A stretch of 64,000 nucleotides of DNA from Diphasiastrum complanatum (lineage: Eukaryota; Streptophyta; Lycopodiopsida; Lycopodiales; Lycopodiaceae): contig CM055099.1 of NCBI GenBank assembly GCA_029204225.1, forward strand, positions 57,671,982 through 57,735,981, given 5' to 3'. A program made the translations under genes and the position numbers. The notes under the pieces were generated by a model. That model was not told where the DNA came from. It was given only the letters and a program-made list of their open reading frames with translations, and ran no database searches. Of the stretch, positions 46,097-57,067 are shown in pieces (position 1 is the first letter of the stretch; every line of letters begins with the position of its first letter).

Positions 46097-47397
46097 TCAA
46101 CTTTCTAAAAACCTTTGGATGCACATGCTATGTCAACATTACTCTTGATGATAGGACCAAGGAGGATCCATCTTCAAGGAGAGGTATTTTTGTTGGATAT
46201 AGTGAAGTGAGCCTACAAGGTTTACATTCCTTCTACTAAAAGAGTGATTGTTTGTAGAGATGTCATTTTTAATGAGGGAAACATTCCAAAAGTGTCTTCA
46301 AGCATGATTGATGGTGATGTGGATGGATCTAACATTCTTGATGTTGATGTAAAGGATCCTAATTTGGATGGTGGTGATGATGGAACTTCATCAAGTCAAA
46401 AGCCAAGGAGAACATCAAGGGAAAGACAAGTACCTTCATGGCTCACATATGATGAAAAGGGTAAGCAAGTAGTTTCTAGAAACTATGTTGCTTTCCTAAC
46501 CTCTTTTGATGAACCTACAAGCATAGACAAAGCAAGAAAAGAAGAGGAGTGGATCCAAGCAATGGATCTTCAGTATCAAGCTCTTATGAAGAATGAGACA
46601 TCTTTTGGTGGATCTTCTTGTGTAGATGATGCTATCAAGTAGATGGATGTTTTCATGTTTTTACAACAAGTAATGGATTTGGAAAACAAAGTTTGTTCAA
46701 TGACTTTGATGGTCAAGTTATGATCAAGAGGTTGATCTCAAAGGGCTTCAACAAGGCAAAAAGGAAGTTGGCAATTTGGAGCTAGTCAAGAGCATCAAAG
46801 GAGAGATGATTGGCAAATATGTTATGGATCCTTAGTGCCAATGTTTGGAGATTGTCAATTTTTGGTGAATACATGGTCATTTTCTTGTGTCAAGTATATC
46901 TTGAAGATGGACTAGTAAAACTTGCTTGGTTTATGGAGTCATGTGGTGCTGCTTTAGTATCATGGATGAACTCACTTACTCATGGATCTCCAAGGCTTGA
47001 TGGTTTCTTGTGGCAAGATGGAGATGGAGGCTCATTCATAGAGTGTCATGGTGGATACAAGGCAACAAAGGACAAAGAAGGAGGAGACATGAAAGCAAAA
47101 GTTGATCACTCACATTTATTGTTTGTTTGTTGTATTTTTCCAGAAAGTTTAGAGCTGGAAGCATGGAAGAATCATCTCATTTACATTCTATGTGATTCTT
47201 CATTGCTCATTGAAGTGGTATTGTATCATTTTGTGAGGGAGCAAGTCATTGCAAAGGAGGTGGAGCTTCAACATGTGTCCAAAGGGAATGTGTAGCTGAT
47301 ATCTTCACCAAAGCATTGGGAAAGGACTTGTTCATGAAGCATAGGACTTCAATTGGAGTGTTATCAAATTCCATGCTAAAACTAGTTGAAGAGGGAG
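46097..47397 (+). pseudogene. Copia A1 3' interior: integrase end, RT start stub, module X and RNase H tail
   Basis: This resumes after gypsy G2 with integrase C-terminus pieces (VCRDVIFNEGNIPKV at about 46250). The frame 46244-46642 goes on to an RT start (EEEWIQAMDLQYQALMKNET) but then leaves RT after about 15 residues. Module X follows in broken frames (near 46780-47200: SIKGEMIGK, GDGGSFIECHGGYKAT, HSHLLFVCCIF). The end is VLYHFVREQVIAKEVELQHV and a frame-shifted DIFTKALGKDLF before LVEEGV and the purine tract. A1 is the only A copy that retains the RT stub, so it shows where module X replaced RT. Confidence 0.8.
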
Positions 47398-48041
47398 TGT
47401 GAAAGATTCAACTAGTTTGATCATAGTTGCTATATATTCATATTTGGCAAATTGAGACCAGCTTTGTTTTAGACTTAGAGTTTGACTTTTCAAAGTTCAT
47501 TAGTCTAAATTTCATTTGAATAACACTTTTTGAAAGTGTGGGAAAATTAGAAGTCGAGTTTGAGTAGATTCAAATTTGAATGTTGGGTACTTTGAATCTA
47601 CATCCAAAAATAGTAGGGTTAGCATTTTGGTGGAAAAGCAAAGTGGACAAATAGGGTTTGGACCTGTTATAAAGGATGTAACTCGTGGAGAGACATTCCT
47701 CTCTCTTCTCTATCTCATTTCATGTTTATACATGGTTCTCTTGGATTCTACTATCCATTGGTGCACTATACTTGTGATTGCATGCAATTCTATGTGTAGA
47801 ATGATCTATATTTGTTATTTTTGGATCCACACGTGTGAAATACAATAGATTGCTGGTTTTGTATGGACAACAATAGTACTTTATCTTATGATTCATGTTT
47901 GATCAAGTTCTATTAGAGTTTGCATCTCATTTTGTGTGTAGATGTTGATGTTTCTACATTGGTGAGATTGGTAGAGTATCTTCTTTTGTAACCCAAGATC
48001 TTTTTGTGGATTGGATCATCAATGATCTGACATCCTTCACA
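47398..48041 (+). repeat. 3' LTR of copia A1
   Basis: 644 bp after the purine tract GAAGAGGGAG, TGTGAAAGATTC to CTTCACA. CACACGTGTG at 47828-47837. Confidence 0.92.
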
Positions 48042-48418
48042 CTTTATTCACAGTATGAAATTTATTCTTTATTCGCTAAATCCATTTTGGATTCCTTTGA
48101 AATGCATCTAAACTAGAATTCTTAACTTACTGGATTTAGATCAGGAGTAGATTGATAAAAATAATATCATAGATGAATTTAGTGACCTGTTTTCAATTGA
48201 ATTACCTCAGGGTTTACCACCTTCTAGGTCAGTAGATCACAAGATTGAGTTAATTTGAAGTAGTCAACCAATTTGTAGACAATCATATTGGTTTTCTCAA
48301 AAAAAAAAAAAAGATAGAGATTACTAATCAAATAGATAATAATCTCAAGATGGGGTATATAAGACCTAGTAAATCACCTTGGATTGAAACCAAACCCGTC
48401 TATTGATTGGAATGAAGG
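48042..48418 (+). pseudogene. Gypsy G1, RT N-terminal region
   Basis: Resumes the element cut at 22531. IDEFSDLFSIELPQGLPPSR (from 48172), DHKIELI and, after a frameshift at an A run (48301-48312), MGYIRPSKSPW are the standard opening of gypsy RT. Directly after SPW the sequence reaches a W-N-E motif that normally lies beyond RT, so the catalytic RT core (including Y-x-D-D) is missing. Confidence 0.85.
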
Positions 48419-49498
48419 GTAGATGATTTTTGGCGAGCATTCCTCAGCGAGCAATTTTATGACAAAGGCGAGCATCTTGAGCACCCGCTTGCCCTTCATC
48501 CCGGTCATTTGCTCGCCCTTCATCCCAGTCTTTTCACTTTATATCTATTCAAGTATCATTTTATGCTTTGATGACATAATCAAGACTACAAAGGTAGCAA
48601 TTCTACTATGTTTGGATGTTATAGATTTTCATTTGAATGTTGACAAGTTGGCAAGCACATAATCTATCGTTCAGGATTTTATGTATGCTCAGGGGCTTCA
48701 GATCATTACCACATTGCTTGAGACCATTACCTAGGCCTATTCTTCCACGGGGAAACAGCTTCCACATGTGTGGAAACAACTTCTTAGGCTTTATTGTACT
48801 TTGTCTACAAGGTTAAATCCATCTAGCTATTCTACATGGAAGGTCCTACTAGAAAACCGACTTGCTCATACAAGTAACCCACGACAAGATTCCTATTGAA
48901 ACAATAGCCAAACACACAAGTGATGGAAACTCCAACTATGTCCCATTGCAAATGAGCTAGGGGGGGCAACATACATATATACTTTCTCCAATCTATGTGT
49001 AAGCTAAAAGCCATAAAGCAAATAGCAAAAGACAAAAAGCTAATTTCTATAATTACTACCTATATTGGGTAAACACCCAAGATGTATTTGTAAGTAGCAA
49101 AACCAAATCCTATTCTAGTTGCAATGCGCCCACCTACATGCATGACTAAAAACAAATTACTATAAATAGCCCTATAATAGCATGCAAGCATGGCCCAATA
49201 ATCCTAATTAATCATGAAAACAACATTAGGGATACTAATCTAAACATTAACTCTAATGGCTTCGAATGGAGTCATTGCTAATACTCCAAGACTTGTTTGC
49301 CTTGTTCCTCAATAAGGACAAGAGTTGCAAAGGTACAAGAAAAAGACAAATCTTACTCTATGTTGCATTAATATGAATGTAAGCAATGAGCTTCTAAGAG
49401 AGATAGCCTCATGTCCTTCGGCCAAGTCGCACAATGTATCTTAATATTGCTCGCCAAAATCTGCTCGCCGAGAAATGCTCGCCAAAAAATTGGGTCTA
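48419..49498 (+). mobile_element. Mutator-like non-autonomous DNA transposon in gypsy G1
   Basis: About 1080 bp. The ends share an inverted sequence containing TTTTTGGCGAGCATT, followed by CTC(A/G)GCGAGCA. Flanking GAATGAAGG (48410-48418) and GAATGAAGA (49499-49507) form an 8/9 match, and a 9-bp target duplication is typical of Mutator-like elements. The host gypsy reading W-N-E-E-L-N-E-C-F-E-K-L is restored in phase if one copy of the 9 bp is ignored. No transposase frame is present, so it is non-autonomous. The strand is arbitrary. Confidence 0.72.
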
Positions 49499-50580
49499 GA
49501 ATGAAGAACTAAACGAATGTTTTGAGAAACTCAAAACAATGGTTGTCTTAGCTCCTATTTTACAAAGTTCAGATCCATATTTATCTTACGTCGTTAGAAT
49601 TGATGCATGCAAGCGATTTAGTGATAGGAGCAATTCTTTTGCAAAATGATAGACCAATAGTGTTTGAGAGCAAAAAATTCTTTGGACCTCAATTATGTTA
49701 TACAACTCAGGAAAATGAGTTATTTGCTATGATACTTGTACTTAAAACTTGGAATCATTATTTTTATGGTAATTAGTTTATAATGTATATAGATCACTAG
49801 CCTTTGAAGTACTTTTGCAATCAACATGATCTAAGGGGTTGTAAAGCTTGATGGGCTGAACTCATGCAAGAGCTTAATCATGAAATCTCATATGTCAAAG
49901 GTAGCTCTAACCAAGTTGTAGACACCCTTAGTCAGATTGGTGACTGAATGAGCTTTCATTCAGTGCCCAAATTTCTAAAAATCTATATCTTTCATTGAGA
50001 GGAAAGTGTGAAATTGATTCTCATTCTAGTCGGATATGAAAATTTATTGAGGCCAAAATGGATGAGAATGGAAATGAAATTGATTCATAGGGATCTCAAT
50101 AGTCTAAGAAAAATAAGAATATTGTGGAATAGTCCACCATTCAAGGCGGGTTACTATTTCAAAATAGAAAAGTTTGTGTACCAAGGGACAATGAGCTAAA
50201 GAAACAAATTCTTTTTTAATGTCACGACATACCTTGTGCATCTAAGTATACACATGATTTTAGACTTGGTCAAAAGAGAGTTTTATTGGCCAAAACTCAA
50301 GCCATATGTCGATCATATGTGGTTAAGTATAAACTCTATCAACTAGCCAAAACAGAACACTTAAAGGCTGGAGGGTTGTTGCGTCCCATAGATATCTCTC
50401 AAAAATAATGGAATAGCATACATTCATACCAGTTACTTCAACTACAAAGGCTTTAGATTTAGGCCATAATTTTATGAAAAAATTATTCAGGTTGTATAGA
50501 CTACTAAGTGATATTGTTAGTGATAGAAATCCTAAGTTCATAGACCACTTTTGGTCATATGTATTCCATAAACATAAAAC
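49499..50580 (+). pseudogene. Gypsy G1, RNase H and integrase remnants
   Basis: RNase H: NECFEKLKTMVVLAPILQ, the DAS-type catalytic Asp region, VIGAILLQNDRPIVFESKKF, CYTTQENELFAMILVLKTWN (catalytic Glu region) and a decayed YIDH-stop-PLKYF (third Asp). Then MQELNHEISYVKGSSNQVVD closes the domain near 49930. The integrase zinc region follows at about 50195-50390 (VYQLAKTEHLKAGGLLRP-like strand), and the core end at about 50470-50570 (LFRLYRLLSDIVSDRNPKFI, DHFW). Stops and shifts are frequent. Order and motifs identify it as a chromovirus/Tat-like gypsy pol, class not determined. Confidence 0.85.
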
Positions 50581-51062
50581 CTCTACTAATTAGCCCAAAA
50601 TGGATGAGAATGGATGAGAATTAACTCTAAAGAACTTGAACTTTTGTACTACTCTATGAATGAATATGGTGACTAACGTAATGACTAAACATTTAGTTGT
50701 TTAGGAATATGAAGGGTGTAGCTAAGAATAATCTTATCATTAAGGGGTAGTTTTAAAGCTAATGATAGCTTGTTGCATATATGCAATGTTAATATTATCT
50801 TGACATTTTATTTTGTTTGTGAAAAGGCAAGCTTTGGTATTCTTCTATGGGCGCGGTTGTCATTTCTCTCACTATTGTGTTCTTTATGCTTCCCCTTATT
50901 TTTAGTGATTGTGCTGAATAGTCAAAATGACGTGTTGGATGGTTGCTTATCTAGGAAATAAGTTCCAATATTAGCAGTCCCCATTCCTAACACATCATCT
51001 CCATTGCTATCCACCTCCATCACTCAATAGTTACAAGCTGAATGGTTAGATTTTTAGACAAG
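50581..51062. other. Intergenic or decayed element DNA, nothing recognised
   Basis: Between the last readable G1 integrase and the repeat at 51068. A 63-codon plus frame (50770-50961) has no known motif. Confidence 0.35.
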
Positions 51063-51067
51063 CTTAG

Positions 51068-51845
51068 TGTTGAAATGGAAAAATAATCCATATTGACTTT
51101 AGGCTTGCTACAAATTTTGTACCATGCAAGTATGTTGTTTATAAATGCAAAATGCCAAGTTTGGCCTAGGTAGAACTCGAGCTACATGGATATGTCATAT
51201 CTAGAATGATGAGTACAACTTGCATATAGTTTGTAGACATAGAATTAGCAAAATTATGCTTGTAGAAACTTGTGGCAATTCACATGCATTAATTGTAAGT
51301 GATCCATAGTGACATGCAAGGCATGCACAAAGTGTAATGGACACATGCATGATGATTTGTACATTTCTAGTTAGAACTAGCACACTTGGAAAAAGTTGGT
51401 AGAGTTTCATGCATGAGAAGTGACAAATCTCACATAGACTCTAGTTTTCACTTTAGATGTCATTAAATGATGGATGGATGTGGTTCTACCTCGAGCTACC
51501 TCAAACTCCATAAATATGTGTAGCTCTCCTCGTATTTTGTGATGAAGAACCAAAGCTTTGTAGCTATCTCATGCCATTTTGGATCCACACATTTTTTGCT
51601 TGTTATCTCTCTATCTTTCTCTCTCTCTCTCTCTAACTCATGTTGAGGCCAATGCTAATACACTGATATCTTGTACTTTTGATCATTTTGATTCATTGCT
51701 ATCATATTCTGATGCTTAGCATGCTAGATTGTGGTTAAGCCATAACTTCTGTACTAGATCTTGCTAATCAATCTAGAATCAGGTTCTTGTGCTAATTATA
51801 AAGCTTAATTAGATCCATCATACTTGTGGACATTCCCCACACGTG
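51068..51845 (+). repeat. LTR-like repeat, left copy, inner end truncated
   Basis: Begins TGTTGAAATGG and matches 59939-60708. The left flank CTTAG (51063-51067) equals the right flank of the other copy. It ends abruptly at CACACGTGT and joins copia coding sequence, lacking the last about 20 bp of its partner and any primer site. Confidence 0.6.
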
Positions 51846-53447
51846 TACCTATGAAGATACAGGCAAGCAAGTGGAAATCAAGTCCACTAATTGTGCTTAT
51901 TTTATTTCTCATGAGGAGCCAAAGGATGTATATAATGCACTCAACTCAAAGGAATGGACCTTGCCATGGAGGAGGAATATGATGCTTTGATGGCCAACAA
52001 GACATGGGAGCTTGTGGATCTTCCATCCAACAAGCACACCATTGGTTGCAAGTGGGTTTTTCGAGTAAAGTATAATCAAGATGGCACAATCAACAGGTAC
52101 AAGGCTAGACTTTGTGCTAAAGGTTTTTCTCAAGTTTATGGACTTGATTATGATGAGACTTTTGCTCCAGTTGCAAAGATGGTATCAATTGGAATCATAA
52201 TTTCCATTGTTTTTTTTTCAATTTGCAAGTTTTTCAACTAGATGTCTCTAATGCATTTCTAAATGGATATCTAGAAGAAGAGATTTATATGGATCAGTCC
52301 ATTGGGTTCATCCATGACAAAGACAAAGTTTGCTTGCTTTTCAAAATTCTATATGGACTAAAGCAAGCTCCAAGGTGATGCTCGACTTAACACCTTTCTT
52401 GAGTCACTAGGATTTAATCTTAGTAACTATGATCCTTCCTTATATGTCAATTTTTTCGATAAAGATATTGTTGTCCTTCTTATTTATGTTGATGATATCA
52501 TTCTGACAGGAAGTTGTATCAAGTTAGTTGAGGTAAGAGTTCAAGATGCAAGATCTTGGAAAAATTCACTACATTCTAGGATTAGAGATTGACTTTCTTA
52601 AAGATAAAGCTTTTGTATGTCAATCCAAGTATGATCTTTCAATGTTAAAAAAGTTCAATATGTTAGATTGTAAGAGTATAGAAACTCCTATGGAGCAAAA
52701 TGTAAAAGACCCTAAAAAAGGTGATGAAAGATCCTTCGTGGACATCACACTTTTTAGGAGTCTTATAGGCTCCTTAATTTGGCTCACAATAACTAGACCT
52801 GACATAAGCTTTAGTGTTCATAAGTTGAGCCAGGCTATGCAAAATCCTACTATTTATCATTGGATAATGGCTAAGAGAGTGCTTAGATATATATCTTCAA
52901 CTTTTGATTATGGTTCATTGTATAAAAGTGAAGATCTTTTTATTGTTGGTTATCTTGACTCGGATTTTGCAAGTGATAGAGCAGATCGAAAATCTACAAG
53001 TGCTTATGTCATATATCTTGGAGGAAACTTGATATCTTGGATTTCCAAAAAGCAAGATACTGTATCACTCTCATCATGTGAAGCTGAGTATAAGGCACTC
53101 ACTACAACAACAAAGGAAGTGCTTTGGATCAAGAGGTTACTAATGGATCTAAAGATAACCATGGAAGAGGATCTACCTATGATCATGTGTGACAACATTT
53201 CAGCCCAAGCCCTTGCCAACAACCCGATATTCCATGCAAGGGGCAAGCATATCGCAGTTGCACATCACTTCGTGAGAGAAAAGCTCATTGGAGGGGAAAT
53301 CTACTTGGAGCACATCGACACATCATCTTGTATTGCTGATATGCTCACCAAACCTTTGAGCAAAAGTTCCTTTATCAAGCATAGAGCCAATCTTGGAGTA
53401 ATACCAAGATCCATGTTCAAATCAATATAGATTGTTTTTAGGAGGAG
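51846..53447 (+). pseudogene. Copia D reverse transcriptase and RNase H
   Basis: A different copia family that does have RT. Frame 51954-52241: MDLAMEEEYDALMANKTWEL, KWVFRVKYNQDG, YKARLCAKGFSQ. Then, with shifts, [20 protein letters not shown] (first Asp), YGLKQAPR and LIYVDDIILTG (catalytic box, near 52485). The frame 52546-53430 (294 codons) is uninterrupted: DLGKIHYILGLEIDFLKD, TRPDISFSVHKLSQAM, YLDSDFASDRADRKSTSAYV, SLSSCEAEYKAL, CDNISAQALANNPIFHARGK and DMLTKPLSK, so the RNase H Asp-Glu-Asp residues are all present. Gag to integrase are missing. A purine tract GGAGGAG (53441-53447) leads into its LTR. Confidence 0.93.
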
Positions 53448-53451
53448 TGTT

Positions 53452-53600
53452 TGTGAAGAATTGCCAAAAATTTGCAAATCTAGCTTGATCAAAAACCATG
53501 GAGAATAGAGTAAATTGTGTACACAAGTGGGTTCCACACATCTGAGGCCATGATGCCACATGGGAAACCCATCCTAATGTAGGTTAGGTCAAGTCAAGAG
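53452..53600 (+). repeat. 3' LTR of copia D, first 149 bp, cut by copia B2
   Basis: TGTGAAGAATTGCC onward matches 59237-59386. The match stops at the insertion of copia B2 at 53601. The remainder is not found directly beyond B2. Confidence 0.8.
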
Positions 53601-54255
53601 TGTGAAAATTGTCAACATTTCCTAGCTAGTTTGAGGCCTAAATTGGCAATGTTTGTACATAGTTTTGGATCTAACATTTCACACGTGTGAAAGAGGCCTA
53701 GATACTTTTATTTTAGTATATATTTCATATTGAAGAATTCTCAAACTTTAGGACCTTCAAAATGACACCAAAATCATGTTATTTGGACATATAGGCCAAA
53801 ATTGGCTATTTTAGGCTATTGGTGTCCTGAAATTGGGTCCTAAGTTCTAGAGAGAGGAGAGAGAGTCATCTCTCTCACCTATATTAGGCTGAAATTTGTG
53901 GAGAATAGGTAGGAAAAACTTATTGTATTGTTGAGAGAGATCAATAGATCATTGTCACAGTTTCTTCCTCCATTGAGAGCATTGCTTTGTGTATTGTCTT
54001 CCAGCTTTTGTGTATGATCTTAAGAGGTTTCCAAAAGTGGTAGGCTGCTGTTGTAGAGCTGGTATGCTGTTGTTTTTGGCTGCCATCAGTACCTTTTATT
54101 AGTTTCTTTTGTCTCTTGAATGCTTTGTCAAGCTCATGTGTATCAAAGGTAGCATTAGGATGCTTTGCCATTTCTAGCTTTTGTAGCTTGTTGTGCAAAG
54201 ATCTTAGCAAATTATTTTGGGAGATTGGATCCATTCAAGATCCACTTTTCTCACA
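53601..54255 (+). repeat. 5' LTR of copia B2
   Basis: 655 bp, TGTGAAAATTGTC to TTCTCACA, directly followed by the primer site. CACACGTGTG at 53680-53689. Confidence 0.93.
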
Positions 54256-55420
54256 TGGTATCAAAGCTAGTTGGCTGTTATTTTTTGTAAAGTTTCCATT
54301 TATGGTGATGTTTGGATGTTTGATCAAGTTCTAGCATGATTATGCATTGCAATGTTGATCAAATCTTACTAACCTTTGTTTTGTGAGTTGAACTTATGGA
54401 TCAAAAGCATATTTCAGGTCTGTTGAAGATCAGAGGCTGAGAAGAAGCTATTTTAGATCAGATCATTACACCTAATCATTTGTTGATTGTGAGGCTTGTT
54501 CATATTGAATACTAACAATGTTCTGTTCAATCTATTGTTGACAATCTCCACTTCTGTGGATGAACACTCTCCTTTGTGGATGAGCATTCTCCTTGAGTGG
54601 ATGAACCTTCTCCTTAAGTGGATGACAAATACTCTTTGAGTGATTTTGTATTTTTTCAAAAGGCTGAGCAAAGCTCTCACTTGGATGAAAGATCCCCTTT
54701 TGGGTGAACAGATTGTCAACAATCTTTTGTATAAATTTTGGTGTATTTTGTTGAGCATGTAAGTAACTCTCCTTATGTAATCTGATTGGAGCATTTGTTG
54801 GAAGGTTCTAACCATTATGCAAATTTGTTTTCAGGTTCTTAATAGGTTGAGGAACATTCTCATGTGAAGTGATCTTAGATCTATATCTAAACATCAAGAT
54901 TTGACAAGCTAGTGAAGCTAGTCTTGTGATTCACTAAGTGTGCTCTTTCATTCACCTCTAAAGCTTGTATTTATCACTTTATGGAGTTTATAAGCTTGTA
55001 TAAGTGTGGTTTACATGTGGGTTTACAGGTTGATTCATTGAATCAATATCTCAGTGTGTTGATCATATGTTGATCAAGTTTGTTCAATTCTAGGTATTCT
55101 TGGCAGCCTATCTTGTGTATTTTCTAAAAATGCAAGTAACTCTTCACACCATAACTTGATTTGGTCACTTGATGGAAAGTTTGAGAGCCTAAGCAAGAGT
55201 GTGTTCAGGTTGGTTTGAGTTTGTAATCCATTCTTAGTGGGTGCAAAGTGTTGCATGTGTTTCAATCTTCCTTTCTATGCTTGGAAACCAGCCAGGTTCA
55301 AGATAGAAGTGTTTTAGGGTCCTAGATCCTCTAAGATCTCCTTATCCATCATTTGTTGAGAGGAAAGTGAGTTCTAGGTGCATTAGGATAGAGCCTAAAA
55401 GTTTAAGAATCATTATATTC
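54256..55420 (+). other. Copia B2 primer site and untranslated leader
   Basis: The leader is about 1.15 kb from primer site to gag ATG, unusually long for a copia. B1 retains only the last about 370 bp of it. It contains imperfect tandem GTGGATGA-type units at about 54557-54625. No frame is recognised. Confidence 0.7.
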
Positions 55421-57067
55421 ATGGCTTTCAATGGTGGGATCATGTTAGAATCTAATGATAGGTTGAGTTCATCAAACTAGTGTACCTAGAAAGTGAGGAT
55501 GGAGTCCTTACTTGAGTTGAATGAACTCATGGACATAGTTGCAGGAGCTGAAGAGAGACCACCCACATTTCAAGAGCAACAAAGGTCTGATAAGAAGGCT
55601 AAAAGGGCTCTTCATATCATTAAAATGAATGTTACCAATGAACTTCTAAAGGAAGCTGGTAAAAGTCAAAGTGCAAGTGAGGCATGGAATGCCTTGAAGA
55701 AGCTCTTTGAATCAAAGTCCACATCTAGGGTATTGACCCTAAGGAGGCAAATATTTTCTAGTAGACAAAGAGAGGGAGAAAGTGCTCATGCATTTGTCTT
55801 GAGGGTTAAGTCCTTAATTAATGATCTAGCATGCATTGATGAAAGCATAAAAGATGGTGAAATAGTCCAGGTTATGTTGAATGGTTTGCTAGATGAACAT
55901 GCTAACCTTGTGCAAAGTTTTTCCATTCAAAGAGTCTTGCCAAGTGTGGTTGACTTGCATGAAATCTTATTGGCGAAAGAACATATGTTGCAATCAAAGC
56001 TTGATGGTGCATCCTTACAAGGTGGAGGTGAAGAGGCTTTCTTCACAAAAGGCAGAGTCAAAGGCAAAGGTAAAGGCAAAGAGAAATGGTCCAAAGGTGG
56101 TAACTCGGATCATGATGATCACTCTTCCTCTTCCTCTTCTACTTATTTTAGAAAGAAAGATAAGTCAAAGTTCAAGTGCCTTTATTGTGGGATAAAAGGT
56201 CATTTTGCAAATGAATGTCATAATAAGCAAAGTAATGAAGGCAGCAAGCAAAACAACTTTTGTACTTCTAATGAGGATCTAGATTCTTGTGATTCTCTCA
56301 TGATGTGTTCTTCAAGTCTAATGTCAAGTGGAAGTGACAAGGATTCATGGTGGATAGATAGTGGATCTAGTTCACACATGACTAGTCACAAGGAGTTCTT
56401 TATTTCTTTGATCTCTTATGTTGGAACCAGGAAAGTGGTTCACATGCCAAATGGGGGTGAGTGTATGATCAAAGGTATTGGCTCAATTCCTATTTGCCTT
56501 TCTACTAACAGGAATGTAAGGCTTGACACTGTTCTTTACATTCCTTCACTTTCAAGGAATTTGCTAAGTGTTGGTCAAATGTTAAATAAAGGGTACAAGA
56601 CAAAGTTTGTTGGGGATGTTTGCTTCATTACTAAGGGAGATGTCTTGATTGCTATGGGCAATAGACAAGGTAGACTTTACAAGCTTGATGCATTTGTTAT
56701 GTCTAACAAGAGGAATGAAATGGATGTTGGTGGTTCTCTCAACTTTCAAAAGTCAATTCCTAGCATCAATAAGATTGGTATATCTTATGCAAAGGCTAAA
56801 GAGCTTTCTTATGCTAGATCTAGGTTGAGATCTAATGAGCTTCTTGAAGATAGTTATTGTTGTGCTAACTTGGCAACATTTGGTGAATCTATGATCAATG
56901 TTTTGGATCCATTGGATCTTGAAGATGGACTAGTGCTACCTACTAGTCAAATGGAGTCATGTGGTGCTAATTTAGTATCATGTTTGAACTCTTCTACTCA
57001 TAGATTTTCAAGTCTTGGGGGCTCTTCAATGGAACTACATGGCAATTGCAAAAATGAAAAAAGGTAA
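55421..57067 (+). pseudogene. Copia B2 gag-protease-module X, first frame
   Basis: The ATG at 55421 is followed by two TAG stops (55478 and 55487) where B1 has Tyr and Trp codons. After them a 520-codon frame runs through gag (RMESLLELNELMD, STSRVLTLRRQIFSSRQ), the zinc knuckle CLYCGIKGHFANEC and the protease WWIDSGSSSHM, into module X. It ends at a TAA (57065-57067) after a small shift. Apart from these breaks it is close to B1, and the same X segment follows the protease. Confidence 0.9.

Larger units (their letters stand above)
39924..46097 (-). repeat. 5' LTR of gypsy G2, interrupted by copia A2
   Basis: LTR sequence occupies 39924-40250 and 45397-46097 and matches 23368-24296 except at the primer-site end. 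Copia A2 (40251-45396) sits between the two parts. Total LTR length is a little over 1 kb. The outer end (46091-46097) is set by where the two LTR copies stop matching, so it is good to a few bases. Confidence 0.85.
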
